From Actinomyces sp. (GTDB taxonomy: Bacteria > Actinomycetota > Actinomycetes > Actinomycetales > Actinomycetaceae): a stretch of DNA of 64,000 nt. The notes below the pieces were generated by a model. The model did not search any database. It was not told where the DNA came from and saw nothing but the letters and a program-made list of their open reading frames with translations. The translations under genes and the position numbers were made by a program. The DNA is taken from assembly GCF_029851875.1 (NCBI RefSeq), contig NZ_JARKVC010000015.1:1-64000 (forward strand), in the 5' to 3' direction. Below are positions 17,542 to 25,518 of the stretch, one piece after another. The first letter of the stretch is position 1; every line of letters starts with the position of its first letter.

Positions 17542-18474
17542 ATGAGCATCTTTCTTGACGAGTCTGACCGCGTCGTCGTCCAGGGCATGACCGGTTCGGA
17601 GGGACGCAAGCACACCCGCCGCATGCTGGGCGCGGGGACCAAGGTGGTCGCGGGCGTCAACCCCCGCAAGGCTGGCACCACGGTGGCCTTTGACGTTGAG
17701 CCCATCGGCCCCGGTGCCGGCGCGGTGGAGGCTGGCCAGGTCGAGGTCCCGGTCTACGGCACGGTGGCGCAGGCCCGCCAGGCCACGGGTGCCACAGTCT
17801 CGGTGGTCTTCGTGCCCCCGGCCTTCGCCAAGGGCGCGGTCATCGAGGCGGTGGACGCTGGCATGAGGCTCGTCGTGGTCATCACCGAGGGCATCCCGGT
17901 GGCGGACGCGACTTACTTCCGTTCCTACGCCGCCTCCAGGGGCGTGCAGGTCATCGGCCCGAACTGCCCGGGCATCATCTCCCCGGCCCGCTCGAACGTG
18001 GGCATCACTCCGCCGGACATCACCGGCCCTGGACCGATCGGCCTGGTCTCCAAGTCCGGGACCCTGACCTACCAGCTCATGCACGAGCTGCGGGACCTGG
18101 GCTTCACCACCTGCATCGGCATCGGCGGTGACCCGGTGGTGGGGACCACGCACATTGACGCCCTGGCCGGCTTCGAGGCGGACCCGGACACCAGGCTCGT
18201 GGTCATGATCGGTGAGATCGGTGGCGACGCGGAGGAGCGGGCAGCGGCCTACATCAAGGAGAACATGACCAAGCCGGTGGTGGCCTACGTGGCTGGCTTC
18301 ACCGCCCCTGAGGGCAAGACCATGGGGCACGCGGGTGCGATCGTCTCCGGCTCCTCGGGCACGGCGGCTGCCAAGAAGGAGGCCCTGGAGGCCGTGGGCG
18401 TGCGCGTGGGACGCACCCCCACCGAGACCGCGGACATCGCCCGCGAGCTCTACCGCGCGCTGCAGCAGCGCTAG
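17542..18474 (+). CDS. sucD: Succinyl-CoA synthetase, alpha subunit
   Basis: The 310-aa protein has the CoA-binding Rossmann N-terminus ([19 protein letters not shown]) and the C-terminal ligase domain. The phosphorylated histidine lies in [37 protein letters not shown] is another family signature. It starts 5 bp after the sucC stop with GAGG ahead of the ATG, so the two are one transcript. A strong hairpin at 18492-18535 follows it. Confidence 0.97.
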   Translation: MSIFLDESDRVVVQGMTGSEGRKHTRRMLGAGTKVVAGVNPRKAGTTVAFDVEPIGPGAGAVEAGQVEVPVYGTVAQARQATGATVSVVFVPPAFAKGAVIEAVDAGMRLVVVITEGIPVADATYFRSYAASRGVQVIGPNCPGIISPARSNVGITPPDITGPGPIGLVSKSGTLTYQLMHELRDLGFTTCIGIGGDPVVGTTHIDALAGFEADPDTRLVVMIGEIGGDAEERAAAYIKENMTKPVVAYVAGFTAPEGKTMGHAGAIVSGSSGTAAAKKEALEAVGVRVGRTPTETADIARELYRALQQR

Positions 18475-18491
18475 GAGCCGGCAGAGCAGGG

Positions 18492-18535
18492 GCCCGGCCT
18501 GGCAGGTGACGCGCCGACGTCCTGCCGGGCCGGGC
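18492..18535. terminator. Hairpin after sucD, possible terminator or attenuator
   Basis: GCCCGGCCTGGCAGG (18492-18506) pairs with CCTGCCGGGCCGGGC (18521-18535) in 14 of 15 positions, leaving a 14-nt loop. There is no T-tract, as is common in high-GC actinobacteria. It lies in the 145-bp gap between sucD and the perM-like gene. Confidence 0.55.
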
Positions 18536-18619
18536 CTGCCGACCTCGGCTGGTCCGGCCTGCCTGCGCCCGGTGGGCCTGCTCCTCGCGGTAGTCTGACG
18601 GCTGCCCAGGTCGGAGGGG

Positions 18620-20194
18620 TTGACGGCGTCGCCCGCAGCAAGGGAAGGCAGAGCACTGAAGAGCGCACTGAAGGACAACTCGCTGCTCACACGTGCCGTC
18701 GCCCGCACGCGCTCCCTGCGCCTGCCTGTCCTCCACCTGCCGTCTGACTGGCCCTTCGCCGTGCGCGCGGGCGCGGAGGCGGTGCTCGGCAGCTGGCTCG
18801 TGGTCATCGTGCTGACCCTCGCGGTCTACATGGCCACCTCCTCCATGGATGCCGCTGCCGCCCTGTCCGTGGGCACGGCTCTGCGCACGGGAAGCGCCCT
18901 GTGGTCGCTGGGCCTGGGTGGTGGTTACGGCTCGCCTGCGGAGGCGGCCGGTGCCATCGAGTTGCCGCTGCTGGGCCTGACCCTCCTGCACCTCCTCCTC
19001 ACGCGCTCGGCCGTGCGCCGTGCCCACCTGCGCACCGCAGCCTCCGGTGCCCTGGTCGTCTTCACGACGACGGCGCTGGCCGCCTTCCTGCTCCTGCTCA
19101 CCTCTCCGGCGGGCTCGCGTACCTGGCCGGCGGTCCTGGGAGCGGCCGCGGTCAGCGCCCTTGTCGTCGGTAGCGACCTCCAGCGCCGGGGCCTGGGATC
19201 CCAGCGCCTGACGAGCTGGTGGCACGAGCGCCCAGCCTGGGTGAGCCCGGCCCTGGTGCTCACGCGGGACACGGCAGCGGCGCTGCTGGGCGCCAGCGTC
19301 CTGGTTCTCCTGGCGGCGGCGGTCGACGGCGCCGCGCGCGTCTCGCGCCTCCATGACGCCCTGGCCGGGGGAGGGCTTGTCGCCTCGCTCGGCCTGGTGC
19401 TCCTGCAGCTGGGCTGGGTGCCGACCGCGCTCGTGTGGGCCCTGTCCTGGCTGGCGGGTCCGGGCTTGAGCGTGGGCGCGGGATCTGTTTTCACTCCGGA
19501 CCACGTGGTGGCCGGTGCCGTGCCGACCCTGCCGCTGCTGGGCCTGCTGCCCACCGGGCCGGTGGGGGGCGAGGGCTCCAGCGCCGGCCTGTACCTGCCG
19601 ATGGTGCTCACGGCGGCTGCGCTGGTCATCGTCTGGGTGCACCGACGGCGTCTGCGGGCGCTGCCGCTGGCCCAGGCGGTTATTGCCGCGGTGGCTGCGG
19701 CGCTGCTGGTGGCGCTCGGGGCTGGCGCCTGCTGCCTGGCCGCCTCAGGCTCGATCGGTCCGGGCAGGCTCACTGAGGTCGGCCCGAACACGCTCATGAC
19801 GGTGGTCCTGCTGCTGGTGGAGCTTGGCGTGGGCCAGGTGGCGGCTGCGGTGCTGGTCCACCCACGTACCCGCGTGGCCACCGAGCACGGTGTGCGTCAG
19901 ACGGTGGCGGCGGCCGGCTCGGCTGCAGCGAGCACGCGCGAGAAGGTGGAGGCCGGTGCGCGTGCGGCCCAGGAGCGGCGAGAGCGCGTGCGCACCGAGC
20001 GGGAGGCTGCGCAGGCCGCCAGCTCTGACGTCGCCGAGCCGTCCCGCTCCGCCGACACCAAGGAACCTGGTGCTCAGGCTCTTGGTGCTCACGCGCGCGG
20101 TGCCCAGGCCCCTCGTACTGAGGTGATCGAGGACCAGGCGGACGTGGCTACCGCCGAGCTGGCCCAGGTGAGGAAGGAAGGCAGGGATGCCTGA
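18620..20194 (+). CDS. perM: PerM-like (DUF6350) integral membrane protein
   Basis: The 524-aa protein has about eight to ten hydrophobic helices followed by a charged, Ala/Arg/Glu-rich cytoplasmic tail (about residues 430-524). Position is the main clue: between sucCD and purN, exactly where Mycobacterium tuberculosis has perM (Rv0955), a divisome-stabilising membrane protein. The start is TTG at 18620 with GGAGG about 4 nt upstream. Its 3' end overlaps purN by 8 bp. The molecular function of the family is poorly defined; a role in cell division is inferred from the mycobacterial member. Confidence 0.75.
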   Translation: MTASPAAREGRALKSALKDNSLLTRAVARTRSLRLPVLHLPSDWPFAVRAGAEAVLGSWLVVIVLTLAVYMATSSMDAAAALSVGTALRTGSALWSLGLGGGYGSPAEAAGAIELPLLGLTLLHLLLTRSAVRRAHLRTAASGALVVFTTTALAAFLLLLTSPAGSRTWPAVLGAAAVSALVVGSDLQRRGLGSQRLTSWWHERPAWVSPALVLTRDTAAALLGASVLVLLAAAVDGAARVSRLHDALAGGGLVASLGLVLLQLGWVPTALVWALSWLAGPGLSVGAGSVFTPDHVVAGAVPTLPLLGLLPTGPVGGEGSSAGLYLPMVLTAAALVIVWVHRRRLRALPLAQAVIAAVAAALLVALGAGACCLAASGSIGPGRLTEVGPNTLMTVVLLLVELGVGQVAAAVLVHPRTRVATEHGVRQTVAAAGSAAASTREKVEAGARAAQERRERVRTEREAAQAASSDVAEPSRSADTKEPGAQALGAHARGAQAPRTEVIEDQADVATAELAQVRKEGRDA

Positions 20195-20819
20195 TCACAC
20201 CACTGTTGCTCGCGACGCGGCTTCTTCTCCAGCGCGCGATCCTGCCCGGCTCGTGGTCCTCGTCTCGGGCACGGGATCCAACTTGCTGGCCCTGCTGCGC
20301 GCCTGCCAGGACCCGGCCTACGGCGCCTGCGTGGTAGGCGTGGTGGCGGACAAGGAGTGTGCCGGTGCGGACCACGCTCGCGCCGCCGGGGTGCCTGCCG
20401 TGGTGGTACCACCACGGGACTACGCAGATCGTGCCGACTGGGACCGTGCCCTGGCGGAGGCTGTGGGAGGCTGTGAGCCCGACCTTGTGGTCTGTGCCGG
20501 ATTCATGCGCCTGCTGGGCGCGCCCTTCCTGGCGCGCTTTGAGGGCCGTGTCCTCAACACCCACCCCTCGCTGCTGCCCGACTTCCCGGGTGCGCACGCT
20601 GTGCGTGACGCCCTGGCGGCCGGTGCCAGGCGCACGGGTGCCTCGCTGTTCTGGGTGGATGCGGGTGTGGACACCGGTGCGCTCGTGGCCCAGGTGGAGG
20701 TGGCGGTGCTGGAGGGGGACACCGAGGAGAGCCTCACCGCGCGGGTCAAGGCCGCCGAGACCCCGCAGCTGGTGGAGCAGGTCGGTCGCCTGGCCCGCTG
20801 CCTGACGCGTGGGCACTGA
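20187..20819 (+). CDS. purN: Phosphoribosylglycinamide formyltransferase
   Basis: The 210-aa protein transfers the formyl group of 10-formyl-tetrahydrofolate to GAR in purine synthesis. It has the phosphate loop VSGTGSNLLALL near the N-terminus, the N-T-H-P-S-L-L-P catalytic segment (Asn and His of the active site) and the family's GAHAVRDAL and D-A-G-V-D-T-G motifs. The first 20 residues precede the fold and are poorly conserved. It overlaps the perM-like gene by 8 bp. purH is in the same neighbourhood but separated by two minus-strand envelope genes. Confidence 0.96.
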   Translation: MPDHTTVARDAASSPARDPARLVVLVSGTGSNLLALLRACQDPAYGACVVGVVADKECAGADHARAAGVPAVVVPPRDYADRADWDRALAEAVGGCEPDLVVCAGFMRLLGAPFLARFEGRVLNTHPSLLPDFPGAHAVRDALAAGARRTGASLFWVDAGVDTGALVAQVEVAVLEGDTEESLTARVKAAETPQLVEQVGRLARCLTRGH

Positions 20820-20845
20820 GACGAGCCAGGCAGGGGCACCGGCGC

Positions 20846-21526
20846 TCACACGCGGGTAGGGAGGAGTGATGAGGGGCCGTGTGCCCTGAGCCGGTCGTCG
20901 GAGTAGAAGAGCGACGGGGAGCTGTTGTCTCCCCGGAAGTCTGCCGGGGACTGGTGGAGGTAGACCTGGATCGTGATCGCCTGGCGGGCGGTGGCGCCTG
21001 TACGGCTGAGCTCTAGGTTGAGGGTGCTCGTATTGAAACCGGTGCACTCGGAGTCGGGGACTGGACGCACGAACTCCACCAGGAGGTAGCTGGTGCTGAC
21101 GGAGAGCACCGTCCAGTGTCCCGGCCCGTTCGCGGCCGCGATGGTGTCCCCCGAGTGCAGCGGTGTCGTCGTCCCGTCGTTGGTGAAGTCGCTGCCCAGG
21201 ATGGTTCCGGGCGCGCCGCCGGCCGGGGCGTTGAAGACCGTCCCCAGGTCAAGGCCTGACTCCTTGGTGGCGCGCAGCTCGATCCTGACCCGCCGCTGAT
21301 CTGCGGGAACGGCGCACACGTCCTCCTGGTGCTCGGCCCACAGCCGGGGCGTGAGGCTGAGGAACAGGCCGTCGTTGCCTCCGACCTGTACGTCAGTGTT
21401 GAGGTTGACGTGGATGCCTCCCTGACGGCCGCTCAAGGCCGTGGCGGGGGCGGCCGCTGCCACGGCCAGGACGGGGACGCTCCAGGTCAGGCCCTTGACA
21501 ACGGATCGACGGGGGGGGGGAAGCAT
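20846..21526 (-). CDS. Exported protein with Tat-type signal, function unknown
   Basis: The 226-aa product begins MLPPPRRSVVKGLTWSVPV, a twin-arginine motif (R-R-S-V-V-K) with a hydrophobic stretch and a likely signal-peptidase site near ATALS. The mature part is predicted beta-rich, has two well-separated cysteines, and matches no family I can name. Codons 3-6 are encoded by ten consecutive C (G10 on the plus strand, 21511-21520); loss or gain of a base would shift the frame just after the start. No Shine-Dalgarno precedes the ATG. A candidate promoter with 28-bp-spaced direct repeats lies 40-70 bp upstream. The local base composition there is far more A/T-rich than its surroundings. Confidence 0.7.
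   Translation of the reverse strand: MLPPPRRSVVKGLTWSVPVLAVAAAAPATALSGRQGGIHVNLNTDVQVGGNDGLFLSLTPRLWAEHQEDVCAVPADQRRVRIELRATKESGLDLGTVFNAPAGGAPGTILGSDFTNDGTTTPLHSGDTIAAANGPGHWTVLSVSTSYLLVEFVRPVPDSECTGFNTSTLNLELSRTGATARQAITIQVYLHQSPADFRGDNSSPSLFYSDDRLRAHGPSSLLPTRV
21511..21520. repeat. G10 homopolymer inside the start region of the exported protein gene
   Basis: Ten G on the plus strand (ten C in the coding strand) begin four bases after the adenine-thymine-guanine start triplet's first base pair group, spanning codons 3-6. Such tracts slip during replication, and a one-base change would abolish the reading frame including the Tat signal. See the findings for the second G10 at 23445-23454. 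Confidence 0.6.
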
Positions 21527-21556
21527 CAGCGTGACTCATTGGTCGAGGTACCAACA

Positions 21557-21595
21557 GGTATAGGTAAGTTTAATTGCAGTAATTGGTATAGGCAA
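21557..21595 (-). promoter_or_regulatory. A/T-rich promoter with direct repeats for the exported protein gene
   Basis: On the minus strand TTGCCT (21590-21595) and TAAACT (21567-21572) are 17 bp apart. Two copies of GGTATAGG(T/C)AA at 21557-21567 and 21585-21595 are spaced 28 bp, close to three helical turns, and overlap the -35 region and the predicted transcription start. They look like regulator half-sites. Confidence 0.5.
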
Positions 21596-21749
21596 TTAGT
21601 GTGCTGACGCCTCGCCCCCCGGCGGTGCCTCACTGGTGCGCACAGCCCCCTCCTCCGCTCAGCGGCGGAGCCCTCCTGGGCGGACCTGGCCTCCCGCTGT
21701 GCACGACAGCACCCCGTACATGTCGCGCTTCATGGGGCTGCTGTGACGC

Positions 21750-23225
21750 TTACCCCGCCTCGATCTCCTGCGGTGCGTCCTGCTGACGAAGGAGGCTGAA
21801 GCGGCCGGTAGCGGGGTCGTAGGCGAAGACCGCCTCCTGGATGCTGCCGTCCTCGGCGTAGTCAGCGTCCGCACCCTGGCCGATCACCACCTCGATGACG
21901 CCGTCGACCGTCTGCGCCGCGACGGGGGTGTCAAAGGGGTCAAGGCCCAGGTCGGACTCCGGCCCGGTGGCGTGCGGGAGAGCCGTCTGCGTGAAGGTGG
22001 CGCCCCCGTCCTGCGTGATCGCCAGAGAGCCAAGGTCGTTCCCAAAGATCCCCAGGCTCGGACTCACCCAGGTCGCCAGCGTCATGTCGTGGGTGACGCT
22101 GCTGGGCACGGGCACCTCCTGCCAGGCCAGCCCGGCGCCGGGCGCCTCGGCGTCAACCGTGGCCCGCCACGCGCCGTAGTACGAGGAGCCCAGCGCCCGG
22201 TCCACCGCGAAGCCCACGCCCACGACGCCCTCGGCGTAGGAGACGAAGGACGTCTGCAGGTCACCTGAGCCGATCAGGCTGCGCTGCCAGGTGGCACCCG
22301 CGTCCAGGGAGTAGAGCAGGCTCACGTCCTGACCCTCTCCGTCGTCGGCGCCGTAGGAGAGGAAGCCCGTGAACTCGGCCGAGACCACGTAGCCTCCCCG
22401 CTCCAGACTGGTCCGGGGAGACACACCGGCGGCGGCCACGCCCTCGTAGCCGCCAGGGACGGTGGTCCAGGTCGCCCCACGGTCGTAGGTGACGGCAAGC
22501 TCACCCTCCCGGATCCGGTAGGTCGCGGGCACGGAGGTGTCCGGCAGGAGCTCGGTCGGCTGCTCCTCCCGCAGGCTCGGGTCGGTGTCGACCTGGTGGC
22601 GGACAGGCGTGCTGACGGTGAGGATCCGGTAGCCCCCGCTGGTGGGGGACAGCCCGAGCACCAGCTGCCCACGGACCTGGGAGCCCTCGCGGTAGAGCGC
22701 CGTGGTCCCGCCGGTGGAGGCTGAGTCGGTCAGCTGCTCGATCGCGGGCACGCGTGGGCGGAGCACCACGTCCACCTGGACCCAGGCCTGGACGCCGCTG
22801 GCCTCCTGGATCCGCTCGTCAGCCTCACCGAGCCACTGGACCTGGGGGGCCGAGCCGCCAGAGAGCTGGAAGCGCGGGGAGACCGTCAGCGACCGGTGCT
22901 GGTTCACCCACTGCTCGAACCACCGCCTGACGGCCGGAAGCACGCTGGCCTCGTCCAGCGCAGGCGTGCGCTGCGCCGCCGCTGTCTCGCCCCCGTCCTG
23001 CGCACCGGGGCCGCCGACGCCGGAGCCTGCCGCCCCGTTGCCCTCTTCCGTGGCGCTGAGGGCGGCAATGAGCTGGCCAGGAATGCCGGGCTCCTCGTAG
23101 CGCAGCCAGAAGGCGCTCAGGACCGCGACGGCGCTGAGGAGGAGCGTGAGGAGGACGGTGCAGGCCAGCAGGAGCGGGCGCACACGCCTGCGCTGCGAGT
23201 GCTGTGTCTCTGGCCGGCCTACCAC
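21750..23225 (-). CDS. Membrane-anchored extracellular protein with Asp-box-like repeats
   Basis: About 491 aa. A basic N-terminus (QRRRVRP) precedes one membrane helix (about residues 17-40), then a long extracytoplasmic region. At least three BNR/Asp-box-like motifs occur (YDRGATWTTV, SLDAGATWQRS, TQDGGATFTQT), the signature of sialidase-type and YCF48-type beta-propellers; catalytic sialidase residues are not evident, so a structural or binding role is as likely. The start is uncertain: GTG at 23225 directly precedes the basic segment and overlaps the stop of a short upstream frame; GTG at 23273 is an alternative. Neither has a good ribosome site. A Gly/Ala-rich linker follows the helix. 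Confidence 0.6.
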   Translation of the reverse strand: MVGRPETQHSQRRRVRPLLLACTVLLTLLLSAVAVLSAFWLRYEEPGIPGQLIAALSATEEGNGAAGSGVGGPGAQDGGETAAAQRTPALDEASVLPAVRRWFEQWVNQHRSLTVSPRFQLSGGSAPQVQWLGEADERIQEASGVQAWVQVDVVLRPRVPAIEQLTDSASTGGTTALYREGSQVRGQLVLGLSPTSGGYRILTVSTPVRHQVDTDPSLREEQPTELLPDTSVPATYRIREGELAVTYDRGATWTTVPGGYEGVAAAGVSPRTSLERGGYVVSAEFTGFLSYGADDGEGQDVSLLYSLDAGATWQRSLIGSGDLQTSFVSYAEGVVGVGFAVDRALGSSYYGAWRATVDAEAPGAGLAWQEVPVPSSVTHDMTLATWVSPSLGIFGNDLGSLAITQDGGATFTQTALPHATGPESDLGLDPFDTPVAAQTVDGVIEVVIGQGADADYAEDGSIQEAVFAYDPATGRFSLLRQQDAPQEIEAG

Positions 23226-23535
23226 GCTGGAGCCTGAGAGGCAGGCAGGAGCGAGGGCTTGGCGGGCAGCCACGACGACCGGGCCCGCACGACGTGCCCG
23301 GCGTCCTGGAGCGGGGAGCCGTGGTCAGCGTGGGCACGGCGAGGGCGCCTGGGGGAGTGGGCGAGCACAAGGACCTCCTTGTCGTGGAGGCAGGCACTGT
23401 CTGCCGGCCCCTGCGAAGAGTGTATGTTCTCAAGCCCCAGCGCCGGGGGGGGGGCGGCACGGGGTCCTCGCACCCGGACGGCGAACCGGCCTCGTCCTCA
23501 TGTGACCTGGTGGCACGATCCGCGATATACTTTGC
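23226..23535. other. Divergent region between the Asp-box protein and purH
   Basis: On the minus strand TACACT (23419-23424) is a possible -10. Its -35 area abuts a G10 tract (23445-23454, plus-strand reading). Downstream, AAGGAGGT stands 4 nt before GTG at 23368, a near-perfect Shine-Dalgarno. The frame it opens is 49 codons, Arg/Pro-rich, and stops at 23219, overlapping the GTG at 23225. It may be a leader peptide coupled to the main gene. The same Shine-Dalgarno stretch is a 7-bp-arm palindrome (ACAAGGA/TCCTTGT). Confidence 0.4.
23526..23531 (+). promoter_or_regulatory. purH promoter -10 (TATACT)
   Basis: A near-consensus TATACT lies 10 bp before the P1 stem of the riboswitch, so transcription would start at or next to the first base of the aptamer. 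A weak -35 (GTGACC, 23502-23507) is 18 bp upstream. Confidence 0.65.
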
Positions 23536-23615
23536 GCGGTCGTGACTGGCGAGGGTGGGGCACCACCGGGGAGCGACCGCGATCCACCGAAGGGGCGTCG
23601 CCCGCCTGGGCGCCC
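23536..23615 (+). promoter_or_regulatory. ZTP (pfl) riboswitch controlling purH
   Basis: The sequence fits the ZTP riboswitch. P1 is GCGGTCG (23536-23542) paired with CGACCGC (23574-23580), enclosing the conserved TGACTGGCGA and ACCACCGGGGAGCGAC segments. After a linker comes the conserved pseudoknot module CCGCCTGGGC (23602-23611). ZTP/ZMP is the 10-formyl-tetrahydrofolate alarmone and an AICAR (ZMP)-derived signal, and PurH consumes ZMP, so ligand and gene agree. The 30-nt tail to the ATG contains the ribosome site (AGGAG), suggesting translational control; no terminator is obvious. Confidence 0.92.
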
Positions 23616-23642
23616 TGCCGACCGATCGCACCAGGAGAGCGC

Positions 23643-25394
23643 ATGACCACGCCGTCCGTTCCCGCCGCAGCCCAGGCTGTGCCCACCAGGCCTGTCCCCA
23701 CGGAGGGACTGGTCAACCCCGAGCAGGTTCCTGTGCGTCGGGCGCTCGTCTCCGTCTACGACAAGACGGGCCTTACCGAGCTCGCCACCGCCCTCGTGGA
23801 CGCCGGCGTCGAGATCGTCTCTACCGGCTCCACCGCCGCCACCATCGCCGGAGCGGGCCTGCCCGTCACGCCCGTCGAGCAGGTCACCGGCTTCCCCGAG
23901 TGCCTGGAGGGTCGCGTCAAGACCCTCCACCCCCGCGTCCACGCCGGCATCCTCGCCGACCGCCGCAAGCCTGAGCACATGGCCCAGCTGGGCGACCTGG
24001 AGGTCACCCCCATCGACCTCGTCGTCGTCAACCTCTACCCCTTTACCGACACCGTCGCCTCCGGTGCGCCCTTTGACGCCTGCGTGGAGCAGATCGACAT
24101 CGGCGGCCCCTCGATGATCCGCGCCGCCGCCAAGAACCACCCGGCCGTCGCCGTCCTCACCGACCCTGCTGAGTACGCCGAGGCCGTCCAGGCCGTCCAG
24201 GCCGGAGGCTTCAGCCTCGCGCAGCGTCGGTGCCTGGCGGCAGCCGCCTACGCCCACACCGCCGCCTACGACGCCGCCGTCGCCACCTGGTTCGCGCAGC
24301 AGACCGAGGAAGAGGCTGACGCCTCCGCTCCGGCCGTGCCCGCCCGCTACGTGGGGGTGGGCTACGAGCGCCTGGCCACGCTGCGCTACGGTGAGAACCC
24401 CCACCAGGCCGCCGCCGTCTACCGTGCCGTCGGCGAGCGCGGGGGAGTGGCTGGCGCCCGTCAGCTCCACGGCAAGGCCATGAGCTACAACAACTACACG
24501 GACACCGACGCCGCCGTGCGTGCCGCCTACGACCACGGCCAGGCCGTGACCGTCGCCGTCATCAAGCACGCCAACCCCTGCGGTATCGCCGTCTCCGCCT
24601 CCGGGGACGTGGCCGAGGCCCACCGCCTGGCCCACGCCTGCGACCCCGTCTCCGCCTACGGTGGCGTCATCGCCACCAACGCCACCGTCACCGCCGAGAT
24701 GGCCCGCCAGGTCAAGCCCATCTTCACCGAGGTCGTGGCCGCACCCGCCTTCGAGGACGAGGCCGTCGAGATCCTGTCCGCCAAGAAGAACCTGCGCCTG
24801 CTGGTCGTCGAGCCGCCCACGCGCGAGGGCTACGAGATCAAGCAGGTCTCCGGCGGCGCCGTCGTCCAGGAACGCGACACCTATCAGGCTGACGACGCTG
24901 ACCCCGCCACCTGGGAGCTCGTCGCCGGCGAGGCTGCCGACGAAGCGACCCTGGCGGACCTGCGCTTCGCCTGGGAGACCATCCGCTCCGTGCGCTCCAA
25001 CGCCATCCTGCTTGCCAAGAACGGGGCGACCGTGGGAGTCGGCATGGGACAGGTCAACCGCGTCGACTCCTGCAGGCTCGCCGTCGAGCGCGCCAACACC
25101 CTGGGGCTGCGCTCCACCGGGGACGCCGCGGCCGACAAGCAGGACAAGGACGCCGTCGGCGGGGCTGACGCCTCCAAGGTCCTGGAGGCCGAGGCGCCTG
25201 AGCGCGCACGTGGGGCCGTGGCAGCCTCCGACGCCTTCTTCCCCTTCGCCGACGGTCTCCAGGTCCTCATCGACGCCGGCGTCAAGGCTGTGGTCCAGCC
25301 CGGCGGCTCCATCCGTGACGAGGAGGTCATCGCTGCGGCCACGGCTGCGGGCGTGACCATGTACCTCACCGGCAACCGGCACTTCGCCCACTGA
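23643..25394 (+). CDS. purH: Bifunctional AICAR formyltransferase / IMP cyclohydrolase
   Basis: The 583-aa enzyme catalyses the last two steps of IMP synthesis. The N-terminal cyclohydrolase domain (about 35-230) has [11 protein letters not shown] and [13 protein letters not shown]. The C-terminal transformylase domain has [21 protein letters not shown] and the K-H-A-N-P-C-G active-site segment. It is about 50 residues longer than typical PurH, from an N-terminal extension of about 30 residues and a charged insertion near [14 protein letters not shown]. The ATG at 23643 has AGGAGAG 4 nt upstream and follows the ZTP riboswitch. purN lies nearby upstream, but purH has its own promoter. Confidence 0.97.
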   Translation: MTTPSVPAAAQAVPTRPVPTEGLVNPEQVPVRRALVSVYDKTGLTELATALVDAGVEIVSTGSTAATIAGAGLPVTPVEQVTGFPECLEGRVKTLHPRVHAGILADRRKPEHMAQLGDLEVTPIDLVVVNLYPFTDTVASGAPFDACVEQIDIGGPSMIRAAAKNHPAVAVLTDPAEYAEAVQAVQAGGFSLAQRRCLAAAAYAHTAAYDAAVATWFAQQTEEEADASAPAVPARYVGVGYERLATLRYGENPHQAAAVYRAVGERGGVAGARQLHGKAMSYNNYTDTDAAVRAAYDHGQAVTVAVIKHANPCGIAVSASGDVAEAHRLAHACDPVSAYGGVIATNATVTAEMARQVKPIFTEVVAAPAFEDEAVEILSAKKNLRLLVVEPPTREGYEIKQVSGGAVVQERDTYQADDADPATWELVAGEAADEATLADLRFAWETIRSVRSNAILLAKNGATVGVGMGQVNRVDSCRLAVERANTLGLRSTGDAAADKQDKDAVGGADASKVLEAEAPERARGAVAASDAFFPFADGLQVLIDAGVKAVVQPGGSIRDEEVIAAATAAGVTMYLTGNRHFAH

Positions 25395-25518
25395 GGTCTG
25401 TCGGGGCGCGGCGGCTGCCGACGCGGCGTGCTGCGGATAACGGTGCTGTACTGCGGTTCCTGACCTGTGCCGTGCCACCATGGACCCGTCGCGCTGTCCC
25501 CACGGTGAGGAGCTTGTC

